Assembly (NCBI RefSeq): GCF_002902235.1
Contig: NZ_PPRL01000084.1
Coordinates: forward strand, 103,606-167,605
DNA: 64,000 nucleotides
Direction: 5' to 3'
From: Staphylococcus ureilyticus
Lineage (GTDB): Bacteria; Bacillota; Bacilli; Staphylococcales; Staphylococcaceae
In this document: piece by piece, positions 8,267-18,160 of the stretch
Numbering within the stretch: position 1 is the first letter of the stretch
Layout of the letters: each line of letters opens with the position of its first letter
The notes under the pieces: model-generated
Told to the model about the DNA's origin: nothing
Database searches by the model: none
What the model saw: the letters and a program-made list of their open reading frames with translations, nothing else
Made by a program: the position numbers and the translations under genes

Positions 8267-8816
8267 AAATATCATTCCTCCCATGTATTACTCAATATAA
8301 ATTGGTTTAAAAGTTATACAAATTCAATTCGCACCTTTAACTTCATATCCCGTTGTTTAAAGAGTGAGGTGTTATTAAATATGTTTTATATAATTTCATT
8401 AATATTCTTAAATATAATGAAATGGTGATACGTATGAATATACTAAGAAAATTCGGAATTGTAAATATATTCTGAAAATTTAAAGTTGAATAACACTTAA
8501 AATTTGTAATATGACACATATAATCTTGCGTAATGCGTTGTATGAAGACAAAATATGCATTTATTAAAATTTTATAGAAATGATGTATTGATAATTGAGC
8601 AAAACATAGGGAAGATGAAATATATAAAACGATGAAATGGATAGTTAGGTTTTGAGAACTTTTTCGTTTATAATATAAATGATATGAGCGATACAATTCG
8701 ATGTAATTGATAATTGTTTTCAATTATAGTATCTTGAGTCTACACTAATGTTATAGCATAGTTATGTTTACTTGTATTAATAATATTTATCGTTATATGT
8801 AAAGAGGGAGTTTTAG
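8267..8816. other. Intergenic region upstream of ECF transporter operon
   Basis: About 550 AT-rich bases lie between the divergent aminotransferase and the ECF operon. An ORF on the minus strand (8343-8723) has no ribosome site and a low-complexity composition, so it is not called. A Fur-like symmetrical element at 8708-8727 is the only structured signal seen. Confidence 0.5.
8708..8727. promoter_or_regulatory. Fur/PerR-like box and hairpin upstream of ECF operon
   Basis: TGATAATTGTTTTCA (8708-8722) matches 12 of the 14 defined positions of the 7-1-7 Fur-family consensus TGATAATNATTATCA. The same bases form ATAATTG-TTTT-CAATTAT (8710-8727). It lies about 90 bases before the start of the S component. 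This could be a metal-dependent operator or a chance AT-rich match; both remain open. Confidence 0.35.
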
Positions 8817-9401
8817 ATGAACAATAGTAAGATAGAAGTTAAAGATTTAATAAATATAGGACTCTTTACGGCTATATATTTTATTTTTATAGCACCTCCT
8901 GGCATTTTAGGTATTATACCTATATTCATGTTATTGCTTCCTGCAATGGTTGGTTTAGTAGGTGGCATACCTATTATATTACTAATATCAAAAGTTCAAA
9001 AATTTGGTGCATTGACAATATGCGGAACGATTGTAAGTCTTATTTTAGCTATTATGGGACATCCATGGATTGCGTTGGTATTTAGTATTCCTGTGATATT
9101 ACTAGCTGATGGCTTAATGGCTATGAAACGTTATAAAAGTTGGAAACACAATTGTTTAGGGTACATTCTCTTTTCCTTTTGGCCCATTGGTACATTTATA
9201 CCATTTTACTTTATGAGAAATTCATATTTATCCTTTATTCAAGATAAATACGGTATTGAATATGAGCAAACGGTCGCCACTTTATTTTCTGTAGAAATGA
9301 TACCAGTTATTATTATTACTACAATCATTGGTGCATGGATTGGCATTTATATAGCAAAATTAATTTTAAAAAAACATTTCAAACGTACAGGTATGATTTA
9401 A
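8817..9401 (+). CDS. ECF transporter substrate-binding (S) component, MptD-like
   Basis: This 194-residue integral membrane protein has five or six membrane helices and resembles the MptD-type putative S components of energy-coupling factor transporters. S components bind a vitamin or metal and dock on the shared T component. The following two genes supply T and ATPase parts, giving a dedicated (group I) ECF system. GAGGGAG precedes the ATG by six bases. Nothing in the sequence or in a riboswitch-like leader reveals the ligand. Confidence 0.75.
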   Translation: MNNSKIEVKDLINIGLFTAIYFIFIAPPGILGIIPIFMLLLPAMVGLVGGIPIILLISKVQKFGALTICGTIVSLILAIMGHPWIALVFSIPVILLADGLMAMKRYKSWKHNCLGYILFSFWPIGTFIPFYFMRNSYLSFIQDKYGIEYEQTVATLFSVEMIPVIIITTIIGAWIGIYIAKLILKKHFKRTGMI

Positions 9402-9402
9402 C

Positions 9403-10122
9403 ATGTATAGTCAAACGATCCCACAAAGCCACTTACTAAATTTAGATCCTAGAATTAAAATTGCGCTTATCTTGATGATATCACTCGTTGCATTAACAGG
9501 CGGCGTTACAGGTGTTGAAGTGTATTTAAGGGCAGTAATCATACTTGTGCCAGCATTATTATTATTATGTATTAAAAAATATACTATAGGGCTAGTCATC
9601 TTGATATTAACTGTGATGGCGTGGTATGGAGAAGCGTTTGTAACGATTGATGGTAACCAAGTTGCTACATTGTTAATTTTTGTACCGGCAGGCATCATAA
9701 CACGTTTTTTACCATCCCTCGCAATGGGCTATTATATATTTAAAACCACACAAATTGAAGTGCTAATAACAGGTTTAGAACGAATGAAATTGTCTAGAAA
9801 AATCACGATTCCAATTGCCGTTATGTTTAGGTTTTTACCGACAATTAGAGAAGAATCGGCTGCTATAAAGGATGCTATGAAGATGAGAGGTATATCTTTG
9901 AAAATTGCTTTTATACATCCAATACAATATGTTGAATATCGAGTTGTTCCATTACTAAACAGTGTTGTGAAAATTGGTAACGAATTAACTATTGCTTCAA
10001 TTACACGTGGGTTGAATTTAACGCATAGACGTACATCAATCATTTCGCTTAAAATACGTTGGTTAGATTGGTTGTTGTTAGTGTTAATACTGTTCCTTTG
10101 TATCATTTATTATGTAATGTGA
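9403..10122 (+). CDS. ECF transporter transmembrane (T) component
   Basis: The 239-residue EcfT-family scaffold protein links the S component to the ATPases. It has several N-terminal membrane helices and a cytoplasmic coupling region. The family Ala-Arg-Gly-type coupling motifs are represented by KMRGI (about residue 166) and SITRGL near residue 202. The ATG begins one base after the stop of the S gene with no strong ribosome site of its own, which points to translational coupling. The ATPase gene follows after nine bases. Confidence 0.88.
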   Translation: MYSQTIPQSHLLNLDPRIKIALILMISLVALTGGVTGVEVYLRAVIILVPALLLLCIKKYTIGLVILILTVMAWYGEAFVTIDGNQVATLLIFVPAGIITRFLPSLAMGYYIFKTTQIEVLITGLERMKLSRKITIPIAVMFRFLPTIREESAAIKDAMKMRGISLKIAFIHPIQYVEYRVVPLLNSVVKIGNELTIASITRGLNLTHRRTSIISLKIRWLDWLLLVLILFLCIIYYVM

Positions 10123-10131
10123 GGGTAGGAT

Positions 10132-11592
10132 ATGATTCAATTTAAAGACGTATCTTTTAAATACGATGAAAGCAAAAGTAAAATATTAAATAATATTAAC
10201 CTTACTATTGATGATGGTGAGGTTATTTGTTTAACAGGAACTTCAGGTTGTGGAAAAACAACTTTAACAAGGTTGCTAAATGGTATTATTCCTAATTTTT
10301 ATAAAGGACAGATAGAAGGTCAAATTTTAATAAATCATAAAGATGCACAGCAACAAGATGTTTATAAGTTAACACAGCAAAGTGGTTCAGTTTTCCAAAA
10401 TCCAAGATCACAATTTTTTTGTTTGAATACGACTAGTGAACTGGCATTTGAACTTGAAAATTATGGTGTATCAGCTAGTCGGATTATGACACGAATCAAA
10501 GAAACCGCTGAACAGTTTAATTTTAAACACCTTTTAGATAGGGATATATTTAATTTGTCTGGCGGTGAAAAACAATTGCTAGCTTGCAGTGCTATTCAAG
10601 TATATGGTCACGAATTGATTATTTTGGACGAGCCATCGTCAAATTTAGATTTTAATACAATGTTAAAGTTACAACAAATGATCAAAACTTGGAAAGCGGA
10701 AGGTAAAACAATTATTATTGCTGAACATCGATTACACTATTTAACTAAAATAGCTGACCGTTTTATGATAATGGATGACGGAAAAATAAGTGCAATTTAT
10801 GAAAATGAACAATTTAATAAGTTATCAAATAAACAATTAGCAAAGCTAGGATTAAGAGCTATTCATTTAGAACAATTGCAAGTAAAAACTAAAGTTAATA
10901 ATAAAGTGGGGTACTTAAGTTTACAAAATTACTATTTTAGATATAAGAGAAGGCAAAAATTAGCTTTAGATATAGATGATATCAGTATCAGTAAGGGAAA
11001 AGTGACAGCGATTATTGGCCATAATGGTTCAGGTAAATCAACATTTGCGCGCTGTCTAACTGGAGTCGAGAAAAAATTTAAAGGGACTATTAATACTGGA
11101 GAAAAGTGGGTAACACCACAACAAAGTCTTGCAGAAGCTTATTTGGTATTTCAAGATGTTAACAATCAATTATTTGCTGAAAGTGTGGAAGAAGAACTGA
11201 GGTTAAGTAATTCAACTTTAAATGATGAGACAATTAAGCGGTGTTTGCAAAACTATAGTATTTCTGAACATCTAGACAGACATCCTTTGTCACTATCTGG
11301 AGGTGAGAAGCAGCGTTTAGCTATTGCTAGTGCAGTAGAAACGAAAAGGGATATATTGATTTTTGATGAGCCTTCTAGCGGTTTAGATGGTCACCATATG
11401 CGGGAAATGAGTACAATTATTAACCAATTGGCAAATGAAGGACACACAGTATTAGTTATAACTCATGATTATGAAATGTTACTCGCTTGTGCAGATGAAG
11501 TGCTTCATTTAGAAAAAGGAAAAGTAAAAAAGCAATATGAAATTAACAACGATACAATTGAATATTTACAATCATTTTTTAATATCATTTGA
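10132..11592 (+). CDS. ECF transporter duplicated ATPase (fused EcfA1-EcfA2 type)
   Basis: Two ABC ATPase domains are fused in one 486-residue chain, replacing the separate EcfA1 and EcfA2 subunits. Domain 1 has Walker A GTSGCGKTT at residues 36-44, signature LSGGEKQ and Walker B LIILDEPSSNLD. Domain 2 has Walker A GHNGSGKST at 296-304, signature LSGGEKQ and ILIFDEPSSGLD. Both catalytic Glu residues are present, so both sites look active. It energises uptake by the two preceding membrane proteins. Confidence 0.93.
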   Translation: MIQFKDVSFKYDESKSKILNNINLTIDDGEVICLTGTSGCGKTTLTRLLNGIIPNFYKGQIEGQILINHKDAQQQDVYKLTQQSGSVFQNPRSQFFCLNTTSELAFELENYGVSASRIMTRIKETAEQFNFKHLLDRDIFNLSGGEKQLLACSAIQVYGHELIILDEPSSNLDFNTMLKLQQMIKTWKAEGKTIIIAEHRLHYLTKIADRFMIMDDGKISAIYENEQFNKLSNKQLAKLGLRAIHLEQLQVKTKVNNKVGYLSLQNYYFRYKRRQKLALDIDDISISKGKVTAIIGHNGSGKSTFARCLTGVEKKFKGTINTGEKWVTPQQSLAEAYLVFQDVNNQLFAESVEEELRLSNSTLNDETIKRCLQNYSISEHLDRHPLSLSGGEKQRLAIASAVETKRDILIFDEPSSGLDGHHMREMSTIINQLANEGHTVLVITHDYEMLLACADEVLHLEKGKVKKQYEINNDTIEYLQSFFNII

Positions 11593-11614
11593 AAAATACA
11601 AGATGTAAATAATT

Positions 11615-11649
11615 AAACGAGATAGATATTATTGATATCTATCTCGTTT
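11615..11649. terminator. Bidirectional terminator after ECF operon
   Basis: AAACGAGATAGATAT and ATATCTATCTCGTTT form a long, nearly perfect stem. It lies 22 bases after the ATPase stop and 28 bases after the stop of the convergent AraC-family gene. The T run is short on the plus side. Confidence 0.75.
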
Positions 11650-11677
11650 GTCATGTTTTTAATGTATTTTTGATAAA

Positions 11678-13774
11678 TCAAGAATTAATCGGAAACATGA
11701 TATATTTTATTTCTGATTTTGTAACTGTAATAGTTAGTAAATTATGATAACTATGCATCGTTAACTTAGAAAGTGGAGTATTAGCCTTGTTGATTTGTTC
11801 GAGAATTTTGGAATCAATAGCGCTTAAGTCCAGGTTATTTGGGATCAAATGTGAAATGATACCGTGATTTTCGTTAAGCACTCGTGTGTAAACTGGAAAA
11901 TCAGTGATGTAATTATGAACGATATTTGCAATTAGGTCAGATGTTGGTGTTGAATAGTTTAAACTATTAAATAATAGCATGTGAAAATGATGTTTAGATT
12001 TACCAATTAAACCATAAGGGAATTTAGCGATATGCAAATTTAAAAAAGGTTTTAATAAACTGAAAACGTGAACGATTGGCATGGTACTACAATTATGATT
12101 AATCAGCATAAATTGTTCATCATCTTCAGAAAAATATGGAAATGCAAAGCCACCAATTAATGTTTGAAAATCAATTAGCAAATGCATCAGTAAGATATGT
12201 GGTGAAATGGACATATCTTTATAATAATGTTTTAAATTGGAATGTGTGAGATTATTAAAAACCACTTTTTTGGCAATAGTTGGATGTAATTGGTTTAAAA
12301 ATAACATAATGGTCTGATGGGTATCAAAAGCATTATCAGCGTTGAACCAGTTTCTTGATATAATGTTTTTTAGTAAATACCAATCTGTATCAATGAAATA
12401 AAAATCAGCATTTAATGAACTAATATTTTTTTGAAATCTAGAAAAGTTGCCACTGTTTTCCAAGATATGTCCAACATTAACCGCACATTTTATAGTGGGG
12501 AACTGTTGTTTAAAGTTATCAATTAATCTTTGATCATTTTTAAATGTTTTATGGTTTGTTTCAATAAGTAAACTGACATTTGAAATATGTTCATTAAGCA
12601 GCGTTAATGAAGTCAATAGTTTTATAATTTGGTAATCAATTGATTGTGAAAAGGATGGATTATCAACTTTCAAAGTTATTTCAAAACCTTTGATAAGCAA
12701 TTGTTTGATTGCTGCAAATACATTGTGATGGTCTAATTTGTTTAAATCATCGAAATTAGTGTGAAGTAAAATTAAATTTGGTTTTGAAATTAGCGATAGC
12801 ATATTAATTGAAAAAGTAGATTGATTAAATGAGATTAACTTATGTAAATCATTAAACGTGATAAAAGTACGTGTCATATTAAATTTCTGAGTATACTTCA
12901 GTTTATTCAATACGATTTGATTAGACGAAATATGTTGATTATGAGAAAAATTATATAATTTGTTGATAGTCTTGCTTAAGTTGGGAGTGTTTAACGAAAC
13001 TTGGTATGGTGAATTTAAATCATTTTTTCTGAATTGATGAATATAGAATTTTGGCGGCATCTTTATATAGAATTTGAAATTTTTAGAATATGTACTAACA
13101 TTAGTGAAACTATATTTTAATGCGACGTCGTAAATGCTTTGTTCTTTCTCTAATAAATCAAATAAAGATAATGCAATTTTAAGAGAACTTGTATATTGTT
13201 TGAAGTTCATATTTAATATTTTGGAAAATAAAATAGATATATATGATTGTGATATATAAAAAGCATTAGATACTTGTTTTGTAGTTAAAGGTTCATTGAT
13301 GTGTTTATGTATGTATTGAGTCAAACGTTGAACCAGAGGGTGTTTAGTATACAAAATAGGTAGATATTGATCGTCTAAATCAACTTTTGCTTCTTTAAGT
13401 AAAAACTCAATAATATTAGATATATAAAGATGCATACATTTTCTATTTTGAGTATGATTCTGTAATTTTTGCAAAACTAAGTTTCGAAATTGCTCTATAT
13501 ATTTAATTTGTTTGATATCAAACAAAGCATTAGAGATGGTTTTATCTTTTTCTATAAATAAAGGTAATGGAATCTTAAGTTCTATTAAATTTTCAATATC
13601 GATATATTGATAAAGGTCTGCATTATTAATTATACAAGCGTGATCAATAGTTATCATCGATCCATTTAAATTTATTTTACATGATTTATTTATAGGAATT
13701 AAAATAATAATTTCATTTATGCATCTTGCCAACTCAGTCATATAATGATTTTTTATTGATAGAGAGCTTATCAC
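11678..13774 (-). CDS. Large AraC-family transcriptional regulator, Rsp/Rbf-like
   Basis: This regulator of about 698 residues has an AraC-type double helix-turn-helix in its first half (about residues 165-260; LTTKQVSNAFYISQSYISILF, then YDVALKYSFTNVSTYSKNF). A long C-terminal region follows that somewhat resembles a TIM-barrel sensor. Staphylococcal Rsp and Rbf, which control surface proteins, toxins and biofilm, have this size and order. A GTG at 13783 lies inside the ribosome site AAAGGTGA; the GTG at 13774, five bases after it, is the likely start. Which of the two it equals is not decided; Rsp is closer in length. Confidence 0.75.
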   Translation of the reverse strand: MISSLSIKNHYMTELARCINEIIILIPINKSCKINLNGSMITIDHACIINNADLYQYIDIENLIELKIPLPLFIEKDKTISNALFDIKQIKYIEQFRNLVLQKLQNHTQNRKCMHLYISNIIEFLLKEAKVDLDDQYLPILYTKHPLVQRLTQYIHKHINEPLTTKQVSNAFYISQSYISILFSKILNMNFKQYTSSLKIALSLFDLLEKEQSIYDVALKYSFTNVSTYSKNFKFYIKMPPKFYIHQFRKNDLNSPYQVSLNTPNLSKTINKLYNFSHNQHISSNQIVLNKLKYTQKFNMTRTFITFNDLHKLISFNQSTFSINMLSLISKPNLILLHTNFDDLNKLDHHNVFAAIKQLLIKGFEITLKVDNPSFSQSIDYQIIKLLTSLTLLNEHISNVSLLIETNHKTFKNDQRLIDNFKQQFPTIKCAVNVGHILENSGNFSRFQKNISSLNADFYFIDTDWYLLKNIISRNWFNADNAFDTHQTIMLFLNQLHPTIAKKVVFNNLTHSNLKHYYKDMSISPHILLMHLLIDFQTLIGGFAFPYFSEDDEQFMLINHNCSTMPIVHVFSLLKPFLNLHIAKFPYGLIGKSKHHFHMLLFNSLNYSTPTSDLIANIVHNYITDFPVYTRVLNENHGIISHLIPNNLDLSAIDSKILEQINKANTPLSKLTMHSYHNLLTITVTKSEIKYIMFPINS

Positions 13775-14023
13775 AAAGATCACCTTTACTTTATTTTGTT
13801 ACACTCACAATTAAATGATTAACGTTATTGTACAACTGACACAGACAAAATAGTTAGGTTATAAATAAAGTTTGTTAAAATGATATTAAGAATTAATAAT
13901 TCGTATTTTGGATATGAGTATAGATAGAAAAATCACTATTTTGGAAAATAAAATGCCTTTTGAAGTAATAAAATGATAGGTTTCTATTTAATTTACTCGA
14001 AAATGAAAAAATCTCAATATTAA

Positions 14024-14037
14024 TGATAGCGCTTGCA
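14024..14037 (+). promoter_or_regulatory. cre site (CcpA) upstream of pentitol regulator
   Basis: TGATAGCGCTTGCA matches the catabolite-responsive element consensus TGWNANCGNTNWCA at all defined positions except one. It fits glucose repression of a carbohydrate locus. Confidence 0.6.
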
Positions 14038-14096
14038 TTTATTATGGTGAATATATATAATGAATCTAGCTGACATGAATAAGTCGAAGCAAATAA

Positions 14097-14110
14097 CTTA
14101 AACGTTTAAG
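14097..14110. promoter_or_regulatory. LacI-family operator O1, overlapping regulator leader
   Basis: CTTAAACGTTTAAG is a perfect 14-base palindrome with the central CG typical of LacI-family operators. It ends nine bases before the regulator ATG and overlaps its ribosome site, which implies autoregulation. The same core recurs at 15290-15309 in front of the transporter gene. Confidence 0.8.
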
Positions 14111-14119
14111 GTGAGTGGC

Positions 14120-15145
14120 ATGGAAAAAAATAAACCTACACTTCATGATGTAGCAAAAGTTGCTGGGGTATCAATTGCGACCGTTTCCAATGTATTGAAT
14201 AACAAAAGTACTGAATTAGGTAAAAAGACGAGGCAGAAAGTATTAGATGCAATTGATAAATTGCATTATGAACCGAATCAATTTGCAAGAAGTTTAAAAA
14301 CAGGGCAGTCTAATTTAATTGTTTTTATTGTACCTGATCAAAATCCTTTTTTTACTGAGATACTGACAGAATTAAACAACGAATGTCAAAAACATCAATT
14401 GCATGTAGCTGTTGTGTCGTCTGAGGAAAACGAGTTAAGACAACAAGCGTTGATAGAAACATTTATCGCGCGAAATGTAAGCGCTATTATATTAGTTCCA
14501 GTGAAGTCTAAATTGAAATTTAAGAAAGAGTGGAGCCAAACACCTATCTTGACTATAGATAGGAAAGTAGATGGTACATATTTACCTTCTATAAGCGTGG
14601 ATAACAAGAAAGCAGCGTTTGATGCAACTCAGAGAATTATTGATAGTACCTGTAAAAATATAGGGTTACTGTTAGCGAATCCTGATATAAGCACAACGTC
14701 AGAACGGAAATCTGGATATGAACAAGCGTTGAAAAAAAATAATATTAAGTTAGATGAGCAACTCATTTATTATAGCAATCAGCAATTGGGTACGGATGCA
14801 CAAATTGATAGTGGGTATCATGCGACTAAATCATTAATTAACAAACAGGTTCAAGCTGTTGTGGCAACTAATCATTTATTGTTATTAGGTGCTTTACAAG
14901 CAATAAAAGAAAGTGGCAAAAAAATTTCTCAAGATATGATTATCATTGGTTTTGATGATAGTTACTGGAATGAAATTTATACTCCAAAATTATCTGTCAT
15001 TTCACAACCTACAAAAGAGATAGGTCGCGTCGCAGGCGAAATGATCAATCATCTAATTCAAGGGGAAAATGTCTCTTCGATTGAACTAAATACAAAACTA
15101 ATCATACGTGAATCTTGTTCATTTATAAAAGATAAGTCATTATGA
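14120..15145 (+). CDS. LacI-family transcriptional repressor of pentitol operon
   Basis: This repressor of about 341 residues has an N-terminal LacI helix-turn-helix (TLHDVAKVAGVSIATVSNVL, about residues 6-25), a hinge region and a periplasmic-binding-protein-like ligand domain. A GTG at 14111 is in frame, but AAGGTGAG at 14107-14114 spans it and is correctly placed for the ATG at 14120. The gene is followed after 200 bases by transporter, xylulokinase and polyol dehydrogenase genes, so the inducer is probably a pentitol or a derivative. Identical palindromes before this gene and before the transporter mark its own operators. Confidence 0.88.
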   Translation: MEKNKPTLHDVAKVAGVSIATVSNVLNNKSTELGKKTRQKVLDAIDKLHYEPNQFARSLKTGQSNLIVFIVPDQNPFFTEILTELNNECQKHQLHVAVVSSEENELRQQALIETFIARNVSAIILVPVKSKLKFKKEWSQTPILTIDRKVDGTYLPSISVDNKKAAFDATQRIIDSTCKNIGLLLANPDISTTSERKSGYEQALKKNNIKLDEQLIYYSNQQLGTDAQIDSGYHATKSLINKQVQAVVATNHLLLLGALQAIKESGKKISQDMIIIGFDDSYWNEIYTPKLSVISQPTKEIGRVAGEMINHLIQGENVSSIELNTKLIIRESCSFIKDKSL

Positions 15146-15289
15146 TAAAAAATAAAATGTATTCCAAGTCTGATACTTGTTGATTGTTGTTATGATTATA
15201 TACATTGGAGTAGATATTGTATTATGAATTGTTTAAACAAGACGGGTTTTTGAAATCATCTGATTTTAATCCCGTTAACTTAATCGCTA

Positions 15290-15309
15290 AAACTTAAACG
15301 TTTAAGTTT
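15290..15309. promoter_or_regulatory. LacI-family operator O2 before pentitol operon
   Basis: AAACTTAAACGTTTAAGTTT is a perfect 20-base palindrome containing the whole 14-base O1 core. It lies 35 bases before the transporter start, where a repressor would block the promoter. A further unrelated palindrome, TTGTTTAAACAA, lies at 15229-15240. Confidence 0.85.
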
Positions 15310-15344
15310 ATTTTAGTTATATTTTTAAATAAGGGGGAAATATT

Positions 15345-16640
15345 TTGAATAACATTACAATTTCTAAAGATAGTCCAAAAACATGGATGGGAATCCCGAA
15401 AATTATTTTTATTGCACTTATAGCTATATTTATTTTTATGACAGGAGATGGGATCGAACAGGCATTTTTATCAAAAAATATTGTTGATATCGGTTTTTCT
15501 GGTGGTCAAGCTTCCTTAGTGTTTACAGTATATGGCGTGATGGTAGTTGTGGGTTCTTGGTTAGCGGCTGTTTTATCTGATGTTTACGGTCCTAGGAAAA
15601 TAATGGCTTTAGGAACAATAATATGGTTAATTTTCCACGTGCTTTTTTTAGTGTTTGGAATAGGAATGGAAAATTTGCCTATGATGTTAGTGTTATATGG
15701 TATTAGAGGATTAGGTTATCCTTTGTTTTTATATGGTTTCTTAGTATGGGTAACCTATATCACTGATAAAGCAAGATTAGCCACAGCAATTGGTTGGTTT
15801 TGGGCAATGTTCTCAGTTGGAATGGGGGTAATTGGTACTTATTTACCTAGTTTCACTATTCCATTTATAGGTTTTAATGGAACACTATGGATGTCATTAA
15901 TATGGATCTTTATAGGATGTTTAATTGCATTTATCGTTGTAGGAAAACGGGATGTAAAGCCGAATATAACGCTTTCGGTTAAACAAAGATATACTAAAGT
16001 ATTAAAAGATATCGGCGTAGTTTATAAGAATCCAGAAATTATTAAAGTCTTTATCGTACGCATCATTAATCAATTGTCTTTGTTTGGGCTAGTTATTATC
16101 TTTCCAGTATTATTCACGGAAACTATTGGATTTTCAATGCAACAATGGTTATGGACATGGGGAACAATGCATGTGACGTGTATCGTTGGTGATGTAGTTT
16201 GGGGTATTATTGCTGATAAAATTGGTTGGAAACGTCAAGTGATGTTATTTGGTTGTATCGGTTGTGGCATCACGACATTATTATTTTATTATTTACCAAT
16301 ACTTAGTGGTGATGTGTTTGCAATTGCAATTTTATGTGCAGTATTATTCGGTATTACACAATCAGCATTTGTACCTATTTTTGCAATTTTTACAGCTTTA
16401 GAGCCTGATCATATTGGTGCTACACTTTCTTCACATAATCTTGCTGCTGGATTGAGTAATTTTATTGCACCATTAATTGCCACGCTTATATTACCTTTAT
16501 TCAACGAAGTTGGCGTCGTATGGGCTTTTGCTATTTGTTATTTCGTAGGTGCAGCAATCACTTATTATATTAAAGTTCATCAACCAGGCATTGGGGACGA
16601 TAAAGTTGAAGCATTAAATGCACAAATTGAAAATTATTAA
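15345..16640 (+). CDS. MFS pentitol transporter, RbtT/DalT/CsbX family
   Basis: This 431-residue, twelve-helix major facilitator is probably the uptake system of the operon. The early GDGIEQAFLSKNIVDIGFS stretch (about residues 30-48) is characteristic of the RbtT (ribitol), DalT (D-arabitol) and CsbX group. The start is TTG with AAGGGGG eight bases before it. The kinase and dehydrogenase downstream would convert D-arabitol or xylitol to D-xylulose-5-phosphate, so a pentitol is the expected substrate; sequence alone does not say which. Confidence 0.85.
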   Translation: MNNITISKDSPKTWMGIPKIIFIALIAIFIFMTGDGIEQAFLSKNIVDIGFSGGQASLVFTVYGVMVVVGSWLAAVLSDVYGPRKIMALGTIIWLIFHVLFLVFGIGMENLPMMLVLYGIRGLGYPLFLYGFLVWVTYITDKARLATAIGWFWAMFSVGMGVIGTYLPSFTIPFIGFNGTLWMSLIWIFIGCLIAFIVVGKRDVKPNITLSVKQRYTKVLKDIGVVYKNPEIIKVFIVRIINQLSLFGLVIIFPVLFTETIGFSMQQWLWTWGTMHVTCIVGDVVWGIIADKIGWKRQVMLFGCIGCGITTLLFYYLPILSGDVFAIAILCAVLFGITQSAFVPIFAIFTALEPDHIGATLSSHNLAAGLSNFIAPLIATLILPLFNEVGVVWAFAICYFVGAAITYYIKVHQPGIGDDKVEALNAQIENY

Positions 16641-16656
16641 GAAAGGAAGATGTAAA

Positions 16657-18141
16657 TTGGAACAGGTTGTACTTGGTATAGACATAGGTACGAGTTCAGT
16701 GAAAATTATTGCTGTGAATAAAAGCGGTCATGTTATTGAACAATCAAGTATTCCTTTGAAATTGAGTCAGCCATATATTGGCTACAGTGAACAAGATCCT
16801 GAATCATGGGTGGAGGCAGTAAAAGAAGGTATAAAAAAGTTAATAAATACAGAGACAATGACAAATAAACGTATTAGCGCCCTTTCGTTTTCTGGACAAA
16901 TGCATGGTTTAGTACCACTGGATAAAACATACCAACCTATTAGAAATGCAATACTATGGAATGACACTAGAACTACTAAACAATGCGAGGAATTAGAAAA
17001 CAAATTTGGGAAGACACTTTTAAATAATCCTATACTTGAAGGTTTTACATTACCTAAACTTTTATGGATGAAACAGAACGAACCAAATTATTGGCAACAA
17101 TTAGAAGTGTTTTTGTTACCTAAAGATTATGTACGCTATCGACTAACAGGTCATATTGCTATGGAATATAGTGATGCAGCAGGTACGCTTCTTTTCAATC
17201 CAAAAACAAATGACTGGGAAAAAGAAATTGGGGACAAGTTGGAACTTGGTGATATATACCCACCGTTAGTACAGTCGCATAGTTATGTAGGTAATGTTAC
17301 AGAAATAGTTAAAAAAGAACTAAACATTAAAGAAGATATTGCTGTTTTTGCTGGTGGTGCAGATAATGCATGTGGCGCTTTAGGTTCAGGTGTTATTAAT
17401 GAAGGTCAAACGTTATGTAGTATAGGAACTTCAGGTGTGATTTTATCGTGTACTACAAATAATCAAGTAGATTATGGACATAACATTCACTTCTTTAAAC
17501 ATGCCATGCCTAATATGTCGTATGCAATGGGTGTCACATTAAGTGCAGGTCATAGTTTAAATTGGCTCAAAGAAAAGCTTTTTAAAGCATATTCATTTGA
17601 TGAAATCTTGAATTTTGCTGAGAAATCTACTATTGGAGCAAATGGTTTGTTGTTTTCACCATACATTCAAGGTGAGCGAACACCACATGGTGATGCATAT
17701 ATTAGAGGAAGTTTCATTGGGATAAATAGTAATACAGAAGAAGCGGATTTTGCACGAGCTACAGTGGAAGGCATTACTTATTCACTATATGAATCCATTG
17801 TATATATGAGAGAAAACGGTAGGCATATTGATGAAATTATTTCGATTGGTGGTGGCGCTAGAAGTAGTTTTTGGTTACAAATGCAAGCAGATATTTTCAA
17901 TACTCAAGTCACTGCATTGAAATATGAAGAAGGTCCAGGTGTAGGAGCAGCCATGTTAGCTGCATATGGATTAGGTTGGTTTAATACAATGCAAGCATGT
18001 GCTGAAACATTTATAGCGCTAGGAGAGACATATAAACCAAATATAGAAAATCATAAAAAATATAAACAGTATTTTGAAATTTATAAGAATATATACGCTC
18101 AGACAAAAACGATAACAGAAAACTTATTAAAGATTAATTAA
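16657..18141 (+). CDS. xylB: Xylulokinase
   Basis: This FGGY-family sugar kinase of about 494 residues phosphorylates D-xylulose to xylulose-5-phosphate for the pentose phosphate pathway. Both actin-like domains are seen: GIDIGTSSVKI at the N-terminus, FSGQMHGLVPLD near residue 80 (xylulokinase-type substrate site), and SIGGGARSSFWLQMQADIF in the C-terminal ATP domain. An ATG at 16618 lies inside the transporter gene without a ribosome site; AAAGGA followed nine bases later by TTG at 16657 is the better start. The gene directly follows the transporter and precedes the dehydrogenase. Distinct from gntK at 59243. Confidence 0.88.
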   Translation: MEQVVLGIDIGTSSVKIIAVNKSGHVIEQSSIPLKLSQPYIGYSEQDPESWVEAVKEGIKKLINTETMTNKRISALSFSGQMHGLVPLDKTYQPIRNAILWNDTRTTKQCEELENKFGKTLLNNPILEGFTLPKLLWMKQNEPNYWQQLEVFLLPKDYVRYRLTGHIAMEYSDAAGTLLFNPKTNDWEKEIGDKLELGDIYPPLVQSHSYVGNVTEIVKKELNIKEDIAVFAGGADNACGALGSGVINEGQTLCSIGTSGVILSCTTNNQVDYGHNIHFFKHAMPNMSYAMGVTLSAGHSLNWLKEKLFKAYSFDEILNFAEKSTIGANGLLFSPYIQGERTPHGDAYIRGSFIGINSNTEEADFARATVEGITYSLYESIVYMRENGRHIDEIISIGGGARSSFWLQMQADIFNTQVTALKYEEGPGVGAAMLAAYGLGWFNTMQACAETFIALGETYKPNIENHKKYKQYFEIYKNIYAQTKTITENLLKIN

Positions 18142-18160
18142 TTATTAGGAGGAAATTAAA

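Larger units (their letters stand above)
13775..14119. other. Divergent control region of AraC-type gene and pentitol regulator
   Basis: These 345 bases separate divergently transcribed regulators. They contain a cre-like element (14024-14037) and a LacI-type palindrome (14097-14110) close to the lacI-type start. No extra gene is seen. Confidence 0.6.

Noticed and set aside
8343..8723. Minus-strand ORF of 126 codons in the gap before the ECF operon
   Set aside because: No ribosome site, composition of AT-rich noise (many Ile, Tyr, Ser, His), and it covers the Fur-like box and likely promoter of the ECF operon.
15241..15276. Imperfect hairpin (ACGGG ... CCCGT) behind the LacI-type gene
   Set aside because: No T run follows and the stem is interrupted, so a terminator is not convincing.
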